Assembly (NCBI GenBank): GCA_038209965.1
Contig: JBBQXF010000014.1
Location: forward strand, 1 to 54,623
Length of the DNA stretch: 54,623 bases
Source: JALONO01 sp038209965
GTDB lineage: Bacteria > Bacteroidota > Bacteroidia > Cytophagales > Thermoflexibacteraceae
Reading direction: 5' to 3'
In this document: piece after piece, positions 1 through 8,693 of the stretch
Layout of the letters: every line of letters begins with the position of its first letter
Numbering within the stretch: the stretch's first letter is position 1
Notes under the pieces: generated by a model
The model's database searches: none
What the model was told of the DNA's origin: nothing
What the model saw: the letters and a program-made list of their open reading frames with translations, nothing else
Position numbers and translations under genes: made by a program

Positions 1-219
1 CACCAGCCACTTTGGGCCGGCCCAACCCGACCACTGAAATGCCCCCACATTTGCCTATGACCAGAAGGGTGACGCATCAGTTTGTCCCTGCTTCTCCGCC
101 CCCGATTTCTCATTGTTTGAGATAAACAAAATTTCTTAGTAGTTTTAAGATGAAATTGGCAAACCGAGGGAAGGTGGGCCAAAAGCCAATCCACTTTAGT
201 TTTTTTAAGCCACAGCAAC

Positions 220-936
220 ATGAAAATCAATCACTGTTCCCCTCTCCTTTTGGTAGTCCTGCTGGCCGTCATTGCTGGCTGCGCCGCGCCCCCCCAAAGC
301 CATGAGGCCTCCGTTAGCGACACCTTGGTCACCACCAAGATTGCATTGCCCGCTTCGACGGCCCAAATCCCCATTGATACCATATTCAGTGAAATTTCAT
401 GGATCGGGACCAAGCCCACTGGCCAACATTTTGGGGTGTTCAAGATAAAAAGTGGTTTCATTGCCCTCGACGGTGACCAAGTAAAGGGCGGCTCGCTGGA
501 AATCAGCATAGCCTCCATGAAGGTGAACAATATCAATGATGCCTCGCCCGACCACAGTAAATTTATTCGCCACATGATGAGCGAAGATTTTTTTGACGTG
601 GCGAAATTTCCAATGGCCCAGTTTGAAATCCTGAGTGTGGAACCTTATGTGGCGGCTTCAGATGGCAATGCCCCGATGGTCAAAGGGCCCAATACAGTGA
701 CTGATCCCACCCACAGCATCACTGGTAATTTGACCTTGAAAGAAGCGACAAAAACGGTGACCTTTCCGGCCAAAATCACCATCGCAAATGGCCGGGTAGA
801 AGCAATGGCCAAGTTCAATATAGACCGCACCACTTGGAACATGAGCTACCGGGCTGAGGGAAGCATAGAAGACAATTTTATTAACAATACAGTAAACTTG
901 GGGTTTGTCCTGCGCACGCTGATCCCAGCCCAATGA
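220..936 (+). CDS. YceI-family lipoprotein
   Basis: A 238-residue secreted protein. The N-terminus is a lipoprotein signal (hydrophobic run, then VIAGC, lipidated Cys at 21). The rest matches the YceI lipocalin-like fold: an opening SEISWIGTKPTG strand, the SIASMKVNN and DHSKFIRHMMSEDFFDVAKFP segments, and a late HSITGNLTLKEATKTVTFP strand followed by FNIDRTTWNM. YceI proteins bind isoprenoid or other amphiphilic molecules in the periplasm; the ligand here is unknown. It converges on the phosphatase gene at 945 with only 8 bases between the stop codons. The first ATG with a complete signal peptide was taken as the start. Confidence 0.9.
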   Translation: MKINHCSPLLLVVLLAVIAGCAAPPQSHEASVSDTLVTTKIALPASTAQIPIDTIFSEISWIGTKPTGQHFGVFKIKSGFIALDGDQVKGGSLEISIASMKVNNINDASPDHSKFIRHMMSEDFFDVAKFPMAQFEILSVEPYVAASDGNAPMVKGPNTVTDPTHSITGNLTLKEATKTVTFPAKITIANGRVEAMAKFNIDRTTWNMSYRAEGSIEDNFINNTVNLGFVLRTLIPAQ

Positions 937-944
937 GTCGGCCC

Positions 945-2987
945 CTACAACCGCACCCCTACCAAGGTGATGTCATCGCGTTGGGGGGCGTTGTCCATGT
1001 AGGTTTGGAGGGCTTGGTAAAGGTTGTCCCGCTGGTGGGGCAAGCTACCGGTGAGGAAGGGCACCAGCGCTTGTTGTAAGCCAGCTTGGGAGAATTTCTC
1101 CATTTGAGCGTTGGCTTGGTCGGTCAGCCCATCGGTGTGGAGATAAAGAGAATCGCCTTTGTCCAACCTGATCTGGTGCTCGGTGAACGCTAGAGTGAAT
1201 TTTTTGCGGTAGCCACCCCCCAGCGATTGGCGGTCGCCCCGGATCTCTTTCAGTTCCCCACTGTTGGCCCGGTGGTAGATGAGGGGGCGTTTGGCCCCAG
1301 CAAACCGGACTTGGAAACCGCCATTGGACGGCTCCACCACGCACAGGGCCACATCCATGCTGTCATCATTTAGGGTGTGCTCTTGCTGGAGCGTGCGCCC
1401 CAAACGCACGTTCATGCCGTTTAGAATAGCGGCCGGGGACAATTCCCCTTGGTTTTTTTGGATTTCCTCCCCCAACATATTGAAAGCAATGAGCGACATG
1501 AACGCGCCCGGCACTCCGTGCCCAGTACAATCTACCACAGCCAGCACCAGCCGGTCACCGACTTGGCTGCACCAATAGATATCGCCCGAAACAATGTCTT
1601 TGGGCATAAAAATGACCATGTGGTCACTAAACATCGTGCGAAAAGTATCAGTGGTCGGCAAAATAGCGGTTTGAATGGACTCCGCGTAGCGTACCCCCGT
1701 GGTGATCAAGTAATTTTGCCGTTCAATCTCACTCTTTTGCTGCTTGATTTCTTCGTAAGCATTTTCCAAATAATGGTTTTTTTCTTCAATGAAATCGCGC
1801 TGGATCGAGATTTCTTTCTTTTGTAATTGAATTTCCCGCAGGTTTTCTTCCAGCAAAATAGTGGTTTTGGTCAATTGGTTCTTCTGGGCCCGAAACTTGT
1901 TGGCCACCCAAAAACCAACCCCGGCCAGTAGAAAAAGTGAAAGAGCTATTCCGACCAGCACCACTAGTTCGCGCTTGAATTCGGCACTCATCGCATCTTT
2001 TTCCGCTTCAATGGTTTGGATTTTCTCGTTTGCGGCTGTGCTGAGCGAGTCAGTCAGGTCGCGGCGCATCCGATCAATGACCGCAATGACCCGCTCTTGA
2101 GCAGCTTCATAAGCCAACCCATTGGCAATCAATTGGCTCTGCACTTGGTTCAGCGATTTCTCCAGTTCCTTTTTCTCGGGTGCAGTCAACACACTACCCT
2201 GCAACTGTCCTTCAATTTGCCGCATTTTGTCCTCCAACTGGCCATTTTGTTCTTCCAATTGCTGTTTTTCAAGCTCCAATTGGTTGAGTGCCACCCCAAA
2301 GTTTTTCTGGTAATCCAACCCAGCTCTCTTTTCAGCCACTGGTTCACTGTTCCCTTGCCGGATATCATCTTCTTGGGTTGGCTGGTTGGTTTCTCGATCC
2401 GGTTGAGTCGGTTCATTTTTAGCCCTGGCCTCTAAATAGAGCGACAAGCGTTGATTATTCACCGTATAATATTTGCTATCGATCAGGTAACCATCGGCCT
2501 CGATTTTGGCTTGCTGGTTCACCCCTTTACCGGCCGAAAACTCAACCATGCCATTCTCGTTGGTTAGATAAGATTGGCCATTAATCGTTATTTTAATCCT
2601 CTTGGCTTTGTCATTTCCCACAAAAACCTCGATTTCTTGCACCCATTCGGCGTCGGTCTTTGCTTTAAGGCTAATGGAAACGAAGTTTTCCGCTACCCGA
2701 TAAGAAAAACTTTCCCTGCCGACCTTTTGACCATTGATCACAAAAATTGTGAGGTGGCCAACCGCCACATCCTTGGGCAACACCAGCCGGAAATTACCTT
2801 CCGGATCAGTGGTGGTGGTTTCATTGAAATCGTTTAGAGAAATGTTGGCCCCAGCCAATGGCTTGCCATCTGATCCAACCACTTGGCCCGCCAACTGGCG
2901 TTCTCCCTTCTGGGCCAACGCTTGGCCTGGCTGGCCGGCGGTCAGCCAAAACAATAAAGGGAGCATTAAAAAACAAAAAGCTTTCAT
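945..2987 (-). CDS. Membrane-anchored SpoIIE-type PP2C phosphatase with N-terminal carboxypeptidase-regulatory-like domain
   Basis: About 680 residues. The start at 2987 gives a good Sec signal peptide (MKAFCFLMLPLLFWL); an upstream in-frame start at 3020 would add 11 residues. Order of parts: a CarboxypepD-regulatory-like beta-sandwich at about 32-100 (GQVVGSDGKPLAGANISL), a second sandwich-like stretch, a Glu/Gln-rich coiled coil at about 225-330, one membrane span at about 340-362, a second coiled coil, and a C-terminal SpoIIE phosphatase domain (about 450-680) with IVSGDIYW, VVDCTGHGVPGAFMS and DDITLVGVRL. Such proteins dephosphorylate serine residues, typically on anti-sigma-factor antagonists. 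The outside part probably senses a ligand or surface state. No HAMP domain and no antagonist or anti-sigma gene are seen beside it, so the target is unknown. Confidence 0.88.
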   Translation of the reverse strand: MKAFCFLMLPLLFWLTAGQPGQALAQKGERQLAGQVVGSDGKPLAGANISLNDFNETTTTDPEGNFRLVLPKDVAVGHLTIFVINGQKVGRESFSYRVAENFVSISLKAKTDAEWVQEIEVFVGNDKAKRIKITINGQSYLTNENGMVEFSAGKGVNQQAKIEADGYLIDSKYYTVNNQRLSLYLEARAKNEPTQPDRETNQPTQEDDIRQGNSEPVAEKRAGLDYQKNFGVALNQLELEKQQLEEQNGQLEDKMRQIEGQLQGSVLTAPEKKELEKSLNQVQSQLIANGLAYEAAQERVIAVIDRMRRDLTDSLSTAANEKIQTIEAEKDAMSAEFKRELVVLVGIALSLFLLAGVGFWVANKFRAQKNQLTKTTILLEENLREIQLQKKEISIQRDFIEEKNHYLENAYEEIKQQKSEIERQNYLITTGVRYAESIQTAILPTTDTFRTMFSDHMVIFMPKDIVSGDIYWCSQVGDRLVLAVVDCTGHGVPGAFMSLIAFNMLGEEIQKNQGELSPAAILNGMNVRLGRTLQQEHTLNDDSMDVALCVVEPSNGGFQVRFAGAKRPLIYHRANSGELKEIRGDRQSLGGGYRKKFTLAFTEHQIRLDKGDSLYLHTDGLTDQANAQMEKFSQAGLQQALVPFLTGSLPHQRDNLYQALQTYMDNAPQRDDITLVGVRL

Positions 2988-3335
2988 ATACGCGGGATTA
3001 CTACCAATATAAAGCCACATTATTGGATAAAATTAAGAAAGACTAATATCAAGGTAAGATTCATGAATAAAATAGCAGAAATATAATACGCCATTATTCT
3101 TGAGCATTCTATTTATAATCACGGAAAAACATCTCCCACACACTTTTGGTCGGTCTTTAGGGTAAGTAATATTTATAAAAAAATTTAATCTCACCAAAAA
3201 AAGTACTTCCATCCTACTTTTAAATGACTTTGGAATGAACCTTGTAAATTGCAATATTCATAGTGAGTTTAAAGTAAAAGCAACAAGGCAGCAGCGGGCC
3301 TTATCCGGCTATAAAAAATCATAACCCTAACAATA
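2988..3335. other. AT-rich divergent intergenic region
   Basis: A 348-base AT-rich gap separates the phosphatase gene (leftward) from the TPR gene (rightward), so it should hold promoters for both. I found no convincing TTG-N19-TAnnTTTG pair. A 73-codon leftward reading frame lies here, but its composition is low-complexity and it has no recognisable features. Confidence 0.5.
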
Positions 3336-4655
3336 ATGGTCAAACTGTTTACTTCAACCTGTTTTCTGGCATTTATCCTGACAGGTTCGTTAAAAGCCCA
3401 AGAGAATGATGCTCTGGCATACTACGTGGAAGCCGCCAATCTGCGCAAGGCCGCCCAGTTTCAACAAGCGATCGCCAAGTATGAGCTGGCAATCTTGAAA
3501 GATCCCAATAATATCAATTTTATTTACGAAAAGGCTCATTGCGAATTTCAGGCCAAACAAAATGGCCCCGCCCTGCAGACCCTTAATAGAGTTGTCAAGT
3601 TGCAAAAAGACTTTGTGCCAGCCTATGTGTTGATGGCCCGGATTTCACAATCGGCCAATCAAGACTCACGAGTGGCGGAATGTTACGAAAAAGCCGCCCA
3701 TTTTGAAAAGGATGTGCAGCGGAAAGCCGATTACTTGATGATTTCCATGCGCCGCTTGCTCCAAATCCGCAATATAAAAGAAGCGTACCGCCAAGCCAAA
3801 GAGATTTGCACCCTAGTGCCCAATGACACCTTAGCGGCCTATGCCTATGCCCGGATTTGCAACGCCTATGACAAACCAGCCGAAGCCCGCAGTGCAATGG
3901 CCAAGGTGGTAGAGCAATTACAGCACTCGCGGCCCGAGACCAAGGCCAAATACTACTATGAACTGGGGGTTGCTTGCTACACGCTGAAGGATTTTCCAGC
4001 GGCCAATCAATACTTCAGCCAAGCCAATTATGGCCCCTACCGCAACAAAGTTGAGCGATTTTCGGCCAAATATTTCAGTAGTGTCGCTTTGGCCTATTTC
4101 AAGATCCACGAAGATTCACTCACTCAAGTTTACATTGCCAAAGCCAACGAAATAGAACGTGGTTACGCGGTGGCCCACCTGCTGGCAGCCCAAATGGCCA
4201 AACGCCGCAACGTGCAGGCCGAAGCCCTCCCCTATTTGATCAAAATTGCCGACTTAGAACAAATTACTGTTAAAAAGAAGACTGCCATGTTTGAGGTTGC
4301 TGAAACCCAGCTCCAGCTTGGTGCTTGGGCTGAATGCATGGCCACTGCCGACCGGATTTTTGCCCTAGACAACCGCGAGTTCCAAGCCTTATATGTCAAG
4401 AACTTAGCCCTCTATTGCCAAGGAAAATACAAGGAGTTGGTTCCCGCGATCCATGCCCAGCTTAAGCTCAGCATGAGCCAGCCAATGAACGCCCAATTTA
4501 ATTTTCTGTTGGGCATGGCCGCCCGGAAATCAGGTGCAAATGCCGTGGCCCAAGCCGCATTCAAAGCAACTTTGCCCAGTTCGTTGGGCAACGCCGCCCA
4601 GATCGAGCTGCAGGCCCTCAACAACTTAGCCAACGATATTATCAGCGAAATATAG
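3336..4655 (+). CDS. Secreted TPR-repeat protein
   Basis: 439 residues with a signal peptide (about 1-21, cleavage near SLKAQ). Almost all of the mature part is tetratricopeptide-like helix pairs, e.g. A.YYVEAANLRKAAQFQQAIAKYE, FVPAYVLMARISQSANQ and AKYYYELGVACYTLKDFPAANQYF. TPR solenoids are protein-binding scaffolds; nothing in the sequence gives a catalytic role. It stands alone, divergent from the SpoIIE phosphatase and followed by the decayed IS66 element. Location is periplasm or cell surface by inference from the signal peptide; the partner is unknown. Confidence 0.85.
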   Translation: MVKLFTSTCFLAFILTGSLKAQENDALAYYVEAANLRKAAQFQQAIAKYELAILKDPNNINFIYEKAHCEFQAKQNGPALQTLNRVVKLQKDFVPAYVLMARISQSANQDSRVAECYEKAAHFEKDVQRKADYLMISMRRLLQIRNIKEAYRQAKEICTLVPNDTLAAYAYARICNAYDKPAEARSAMAKVVEQLQHSRPETKAKYYYELGVACYTLKDFPAANQYFSQANYGPYRNKVERFSAKYFSSVALAYFKIHEDSLTQVYIAKANEIERGYAVAHLLAAQMAKRRNVQAEALPYLIKIADLEQITVKKKTAMFEVAETQLQLGAWAECMATADRIFALDNREFQALYVKNLALYCQGKYKELVPAIHAQLKLSMSQPMNAQFNFLLGMAARKSGANAVAQAAFKATLPSSLGNAAQIELQALNNLANDIISEI

Positions 4656-4700
4656 CCCTGAACAGCCCATTTAAGATCAAATCGGGGAAGTACTTGTCCG

Positions 4701-5480
4701 GGGCGAACTGATCCACTTCGGTGGAACGGGTGTATGCCGATGGCGGAGGAACCAAATGGCTGCACGCGGTTTGCAATACACTGTCCACCTATCCTTTTGT
4801 CAGCGAAGACCGGCAGCGGCAGGGCACGTTCGGCGGACGTTTCCCTTCTTTCCATGTTCACAGGCCGGGCCATGCGCGACTGTTATGGCTCCTGCCCCAC
4901 CCACAAAAAATGTCGCCGTGGGCTTTGTGGATCGCATTTTCCACGAGAACTGGGGGCAGACCGAACAGGGCAGGCTTTGGGCAAAAGAACCCGAGATGTT
5001 TCTCCCCGATTTATGCGAGCGGAGCAAAAAAGGAACAAAAGTAATCCCGGGAATTGCATTTGAAAAGCAAAAATAGGCGAAATTGTGTCAAAAAGCCATC
5101 CAAACCGAAGAACCGATCCTCCCTGTCCGAAGGCGGCAAAAGAAAAAGCGCAGGCGAAGGGCAAGGGGAAAACCGTGGCGCTCTTGGACAAGTTGCTCAA
5201 ACACAGCGATGCTGTTTTGGCCCTTGCCAAACGCGACATCGTGCCTTTTACCAATAACCGGGCGGAAGGGAACATTCGGCCCGTCAAGATCAAACAAAGG
5301 GTGGCGGGCTGTTTCAGGACAATGGATGGCGCACACAACTGCGCGCGCATTCAAGGTCTTATCAACACCTGCCGCAAGTAGCAACTCAATGTTTTCAATG
5401 AACTTCGTGCTGTTTGCGGCACCGAGAACCTGTATGCCGCACCATTCAGGATGCTAAACAGTTACAAATCAAGTTTTTAA
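4701..5480 (+). pseudogene. Decayed IS66-family transposase (C-terminal half)
   Basis: Pieces of the IS66 transposase (DDE) core lie in the right order but are broken. From 4721 one frame reads VYADGGGTKWLHAVCNTLS, the counterpart of the IS66 D-E-T-G...W-L-H-V segment. A shift near 4840 moves to the frame reading GRAMRDCYGSC and LCGSHFPREL, the counterpart of HDCW.SY...CNAHLLREL. That frame has a stop at 5061-5063, then continues from about 5085 with LAKRDIVPFTNNRAEGNIRP and VKIKQRVAGCFRTMDGAH, the conserved C-terminal DNNxAERdiR block. It has another stop at 5379-5381 and readable residue similarity to 5480. No N-terminal half, accessory orfs or terminal inverted repeats were found. This is a non-functional remnant. 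Confidence 0.85.
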
Positions 5481-5702
5481 ATCCCCCTTACCTGTTCAAA
5501 GGACGGTTATTGGATCACGGCACTTGGTTCCCCTCTGCCTGAAAGCTTTTGGCGGCCATTTGAGGCTCCATTCATTTAACCAAAACGCCTCATTTTTGCC
5601 GGTTTGTTCAGCAATCTTAACGTTTCGGATTACAATCGATTAGATTGGGGTGAGCGGCCACTCACTTTTATCTTAAGTCGATTGGTCGGGCCATAAATTG
5701 CC

Positions 5703-5710
5703 TATTTTTG
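5703..5710 (+). promoter_or_regulatory. Candidate -7 box (distal) of the isochorismatase-like gene
   Basis: TATTTTTG fits the Bacteroidota -7 consensus TAnnTTTG exactly. A TTGG at 5682-5685 lies 17 bases upstream as a possible -33 element. It is one of two near-identical boxes 16 bases apart ahead of the ATG at 5760. Assignment is by consensus only. Confidence 0.5.
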
Positions 5711-5718
5711 CAAACTTG

Positions 5719-5726
5719 TATTTTTG
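5719..5726 (+). promoter_or_regulatory. Candidate -7 box (proximal) of the isochorismatase-like gene
   Basis: A second TATTTTTG followed by CAA repeats the first box; TTGC at 5698-5701 is a possible -33 element 17 bases away. A transcript from here would start near 5733, which argues against the alternative TTG start codon at 5724 and for the ATG at 5760. Confidence 0.5.
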
Positions 5727-5759
5727 CAACCATTTTTGTTAGCGAGCCAACCAGCAGCC

Positions 5760-6422
5760 ATGGAATTATCGAATAAAACCGCCCGACAAATTTATGAAGA
5801 GGTGAAAGCCAATCCAATGCGGGCCAAATTTGGGTTTGGCCAGCGGCCTGCCATTGTCAACATAGATTTGCAAAAAGCCTACACGACAGTGGGAGAGTTC
5901 AGAACTGCCTATGAAACCGACCCCAAGCAGTTGGAATATGTCAATAAAGTAAATAAAACAGCGCGAGCCAAGGGGTTGCCCGTGATATTTACCTATGTGG
6001 CCTACATGGAATCGGGCGAAGATGCCGGAATATGGGGAACCCGCACCAACACCCCCGATTCGCTGCAAAACATCAAGCAGGGATCGCGGCGGGCCGAGTT
6101 CGACGGCCGCCTGATGGTGGATCACCAGCGCGATGCCATTTACAAGAAACTTATGCCCTCGGCCTTTTTTGAAACGCCCCTCCAGTCGTTGTTGGTCTGG
6201 CACAAAGTGGACACGCTGATCCTCACCGGGGGATCCACTTCGGGCTGCATCCGGGCCACAGCGGTCGATGGCCTCTCGCGGGGCTACCGGGTCATCGTGC
6301 CCGAGGAGTGTGTGGCCGACAAACATGAAAGCTACCACTTTGCCAATTTGACCGATCTGCTGCTCAAGTATGCGGATGTAGAGCCGGTAAATGGAGTGCT
6401 GAACTACTTGGAAAAACTTTGA
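5760..6422 (+). CDS. Isochorismatase-family cysteine hydrolase
   Basis: 220 residues from the ATG at 5760. The fold and catalytic triad of the isochorismatase/nicotinamidase superfamily are visible: Asp36 in AIVNIDLQKAY, Lys130 before LMPSAFF, and Cys163 in GGSTSGCIRATAVDG. The longer N-terminal helix and TSGCIRATA resemble N-carbamoylsarcosine amidase-like members more than nicotinamidase, whose metal-binding Asp-x-His motif I do not see. Likely reaction: hydrolysis of an amide or carbamoyl bond in the cytoplasm; the substrate is not determinable. It is a single gene; the next gene starts 242 bases away across AT-rich DNA. Confidence 0.87.
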   Translation: MELSNKTARQIYEEVKANPMRAKFGFGQRPAIVNIDLQKAYTTVGEFRTAYETDPKQLEYVNKVNKTARAKGLPVIFTYVAYMESGEDAGIWGTRTNTPDSLQNIKQGSRRAEFDGRLMVDHQRDAIYKKLMPSAFFETPLQSLLVWHKVDTLILTGGSTSGCIRATAVDGLSRGYRVIVPEECVADKHESYHFANLTDLLLKYADVEPVNGVLNYLEKL

Positions 6423-6664
6423 ATCTATTCAACTTATTGTTTTATTGTTACTGTTTAGGTGTAGAGTTATTGGTAATCAACTACTTACAAATGTGTGGAT
6501 TTGAGGAAACGGCCATACAGACATACCTAAAATACTGACAATCAATAATTTAGACAATAAGGCATTGGTTGTGAATAGATTAAAGCAAGTATAAGTAAAT
6601 GAAAATCAATAAGTTAAGATAGTTAATACTCCCTAAATAGTTACGTTTTATTGAACAAAACCTG

Positions 6665-7069
6665 ATGACGCTACACTCCGATATCCACGTAGAAAGTGCC
6701 CGTATCCAACAAGAAATAGAAAAGCACCTCGGCATAGAGGGCAATCTGGTCTTTGATTACCTAACCCAAGAGGGTAAAATCAAGCTCAACCTGATCACCA
6801 TCAACCAGCGGCACAACCAGTCGTTCCTGTTCCGGTCAGAACTGGGGGTAGATCGGGTGGATGCGCTGAGCAAAATGCTTGAGTATGTGCGCTACTACAA
6901 AGACCGCGAAAGTTCTTACACCATCCAGTGGGTGCCCAGCGGTTCGCGTGAACTCCAAACTTCTTACTTCCGCGCTCGTAATGTGTATGAAGCTCTGGAC
7001 AAATTGTACTATAGCCGGGAGATCAATTCCATCACTGTGTTCAGTGTGGTACTCAATCCGGTGGCCTAA
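6665..7069 (+). CDS. Conserved small protein of unknown function, upstream of ABC-2 permease
   Basis: 134 residues, no signal peptide, no membrane span, no recognised domain. It has a charged N-terminal helix (HVESARIQQEIEKHLG), alternating strands (EGKIKLNLITINQRHNQSFLF), a helical middle and a hydrophobic tail (INSITVFSVVLNPVA). Codon use looks like that of its neighbours. It ends 27 bases before the permease start, so co-transcription is likely. By position it sits where an ATP-binding subunit would be expected, but it has no Walker or signature motif. I do not recognise a family function. Confidence 0.75.
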   Translation: MTLHSDIHVESARIQQEIEKHLGIEGNLVFDYLTQEGKIKLNLITINQRHNQSFLFRSELGVDRVDALSKMLEYVRYYKDRESSYTIQWVPSGSRELQTSYFRARNVYEALDKLYYSREINSITVFSVVLNPVA

Positions 7070-7096
7070 TTTACCAACCGTAACCCAATCCATCCA

Positions 7097-8416
7097 ATGG
7101 ACAAAATATTTTTGATCATGCAGCGTGAATATTTCACGCGGGTTCGCAAGAAGAGTTTCATCATCATGTCCATTTTGGCCCCTGTGCTATTTGGGGCCAT
7201 GTTCATTGTACCGGTGTTGGTGGCCAATTTATCGAGCGATACCAAAGTCATAGAAATTTTGGACGAAAGTGGCCATTTCAAAGACAAGTTCAAAGATTCT
7301 GATCGGATCAAATACATCACTACCGACCTGTCCCTGAACGACGCCAAAAGCAATTTTACCCGGCAAAAGCATGACGGCCTCCTGTTTATCCCCAATCTGG
7401 ACTTGGATAAACCCAAGGGCATCGTTTTGTTCTCGGAAAAAGGGCTATCGATATTTACCAAGGACAACATCGAGAAAACCATCCGCACCGAGATTGAAAA
7501 CCAAAAACTGATCCGGTCGGGCATTGACAAAAAAGTACTGGACGGCATCCGCACCCAAGTCGACATCACCACCATTACCACGGGTGAAGATGGCGAAAAA
7601 GAGAGCAGCTCCGATGCTGCCTCCGTCTTTGGCTATGTGGGGGCTTTTTTGATTTACTTCTTCATCTTCTTGTACGGTGCCCAGATCATGCGGGGGGTAA
7701 TTGAGGAAAAAACCAGCCGAATCATTGAAATCATCATCTGCTCGGTCAAACCTTTTCAGTTGATGATGGGCAAAATCTTGGGGGTGGGCGCGGTGGCCCT
7801 CACCCAGTTCCTAATTTGGGTCGTGCTGTCCACTGTGGTCACCACGGGAGTATCGGCCTTTTTTCAAGTCGACAAAGTAGCCAATGTACAAGTGGAACAA
7901 GCCCTCGAGAAAACCAAGGACAGCCCGGAAGCTCAAGCTGCCGTACAAAAACAATTCATGGTGAAGAGCATATTCTCGGCCATTGGCTCGGTCAACTTGC
8001 CCTTGGTGCTGGGCAGTTTTGTGTTCTACTTTTTGTTTGGTTATTTAATGTACGGGGCATTGTTCGGGGCCATTGGCGCGGCAGTAGATAATGAAACCGA
8101 CACCCAACAGTTTATGCTGCCCGTGACCCTGCCGCTTATTTTGGCCATTGCCTCGCTGGGGGTCGTCATTGCCGAGCCCGACGGCCAAGTGGCCTTCTGG
8201 CTGTCCATGTTCCCGCTCACTTCGCCCATTGTCATGATGATCCGCATTCCTTTTATCGGGGCCACTTGGGAACTCTATTTGTCCATGCTACTGCTGGTCT
8301 TGGCCTTTGTGGGGGCGGTCTGGGTGGCTGGACGCATTTATCGGGTGGGCATTTTGATGTATGGCAAAAAACCAACTTACAGGGAAATCGGCAAATGGCT
8401 GTTTTACAAGGTTTAA
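7097..8416 (+). CDS. ABC-2 type transporter permease (NatB-like)
   Basis: 439 residues. A hydrophobic segment near the N-terminus (KSFIIMSILAPVLFGAMFIV) is followed by a soluble extracytoplasmic loop of about 140 residues and then roughly five spans (e.g. YVGAFLIYFFIFLYGAQIM, VLGSFVFYFLFGYLMYGALF, MLLLVLAFVGAVWVAGRIY). The layout and the RGVIEEKTSRIIEIIICSVKPFQLMMGKILG loop region match ABC-2 permeases of the NatB/YhaP group, which work with a separate ATPase in sodium, drug or polymer export. No ATPase is encoded in the window. It probably forms an operon with the 134-residue protein. The region downstream carries inverted repeats. Confidence 0.87.
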   Translation: MDKIFLIMQREYFTRVRKKSFIIMSILAPVLFGAMFIVPVLVANLSSDTKVIEILDESGHFKDKFKDSDRIKYITTDLSLNDAKSNFTRQKHDGLLFIPNLDLDKPKGIVLFSEKGLSIFTKDNIEKTIRTEIENQKLIRSGIDKKVLDGIRTQVDITTITTGEDGEKESSSDAASVFGYVGAFLIYFFIFLYGAQIMRGVIEEKTSRIIEIIICSVKPFQLMMGKILGVGAVALTQFLIWVVLSTVVTTGVSAFFQVDKVANVQVEQALEKTKDSPEAQAAVQKQFMVKSIFSAIGSVNLPLVLGSFVFYFLFGYLMYGALFGAIGAAVDNETDTQQFMLPVTLPLILAIASLGVVIAEPDGQVAFWLSMFPLTSPIVMMIRIPFIGATWELYLSMLLLVLAFVGAVWVAGRIYRVGILMYGKKPTYREIGKWLFYKV

Positions 8417-8481
8417 TGTAGGTTTACTTTACCGATAAAATTCCGGGGGCAAAATAAGTTAGCCCACAATACTAGTTCTTT

Positions 8482-8523
8482 ATTTGCCCAATTGTCCAGC
8501 TTATAGTGGGCAATTGGGCAAAT
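8482..8523. repeat. 13-bp perfect inverted repeat
   Basis: ATTTGCCCAATTG (8482-8494) pairs exactly with CAATTGGGCAAAT (8511-8523) around a 16-base spacer. It lies between convergent genes and could be a weak bidirectional terminator or part of a mobile-repeat relic; there is no T tract. Confidence 0.6.
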
Positions 8524-8537
8524 TGTTAAAAACCAAT

Positions 8538-8586
8538 AGCGGCTGTGCGATGAACAATCCAATGGATCGTCCATCACACAACCGCT
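8538..8586. repeat. 18-bp imperfect inverted repeat
   Basis: 8538-8555 pairs with 8569-8586 with three mismatches (AGCGG.TGTG.GATG.AC against its complement) around a 13-base spacer. It directly follows the perfect repeat at 8482, so the convergent gap holds two stacked hairpins. Function unknown; possible terminator or mini-element. Confidence 0.55.
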
Positions 8587-8693
8587 GTTTACTCTATCAA
8601 AGCCACCCGAAAAAGGCGACTGAACAAATTCGTTGCACTCCATATTCTTGATCCAGCCCGTTGGCGTCGTTGGCCAATCGGCAGTAAGGTAGA

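Noticed and set aside
1..219. Partial gene at the left edge
   Set aside because: No open frame with family resemblance reaches the edge; taken as the upstream region of the YceI gene.
3033..3254. 73-codon leftward frame in the divergent gap
   Set aside because: AT-rich low-complexity translation; the region is better read as promoter DNA.
8413..8643. 76-codon leftward frame between convergent genes
   Set aside because: It is built from the two inverted repeats and has no protein-like pattern.
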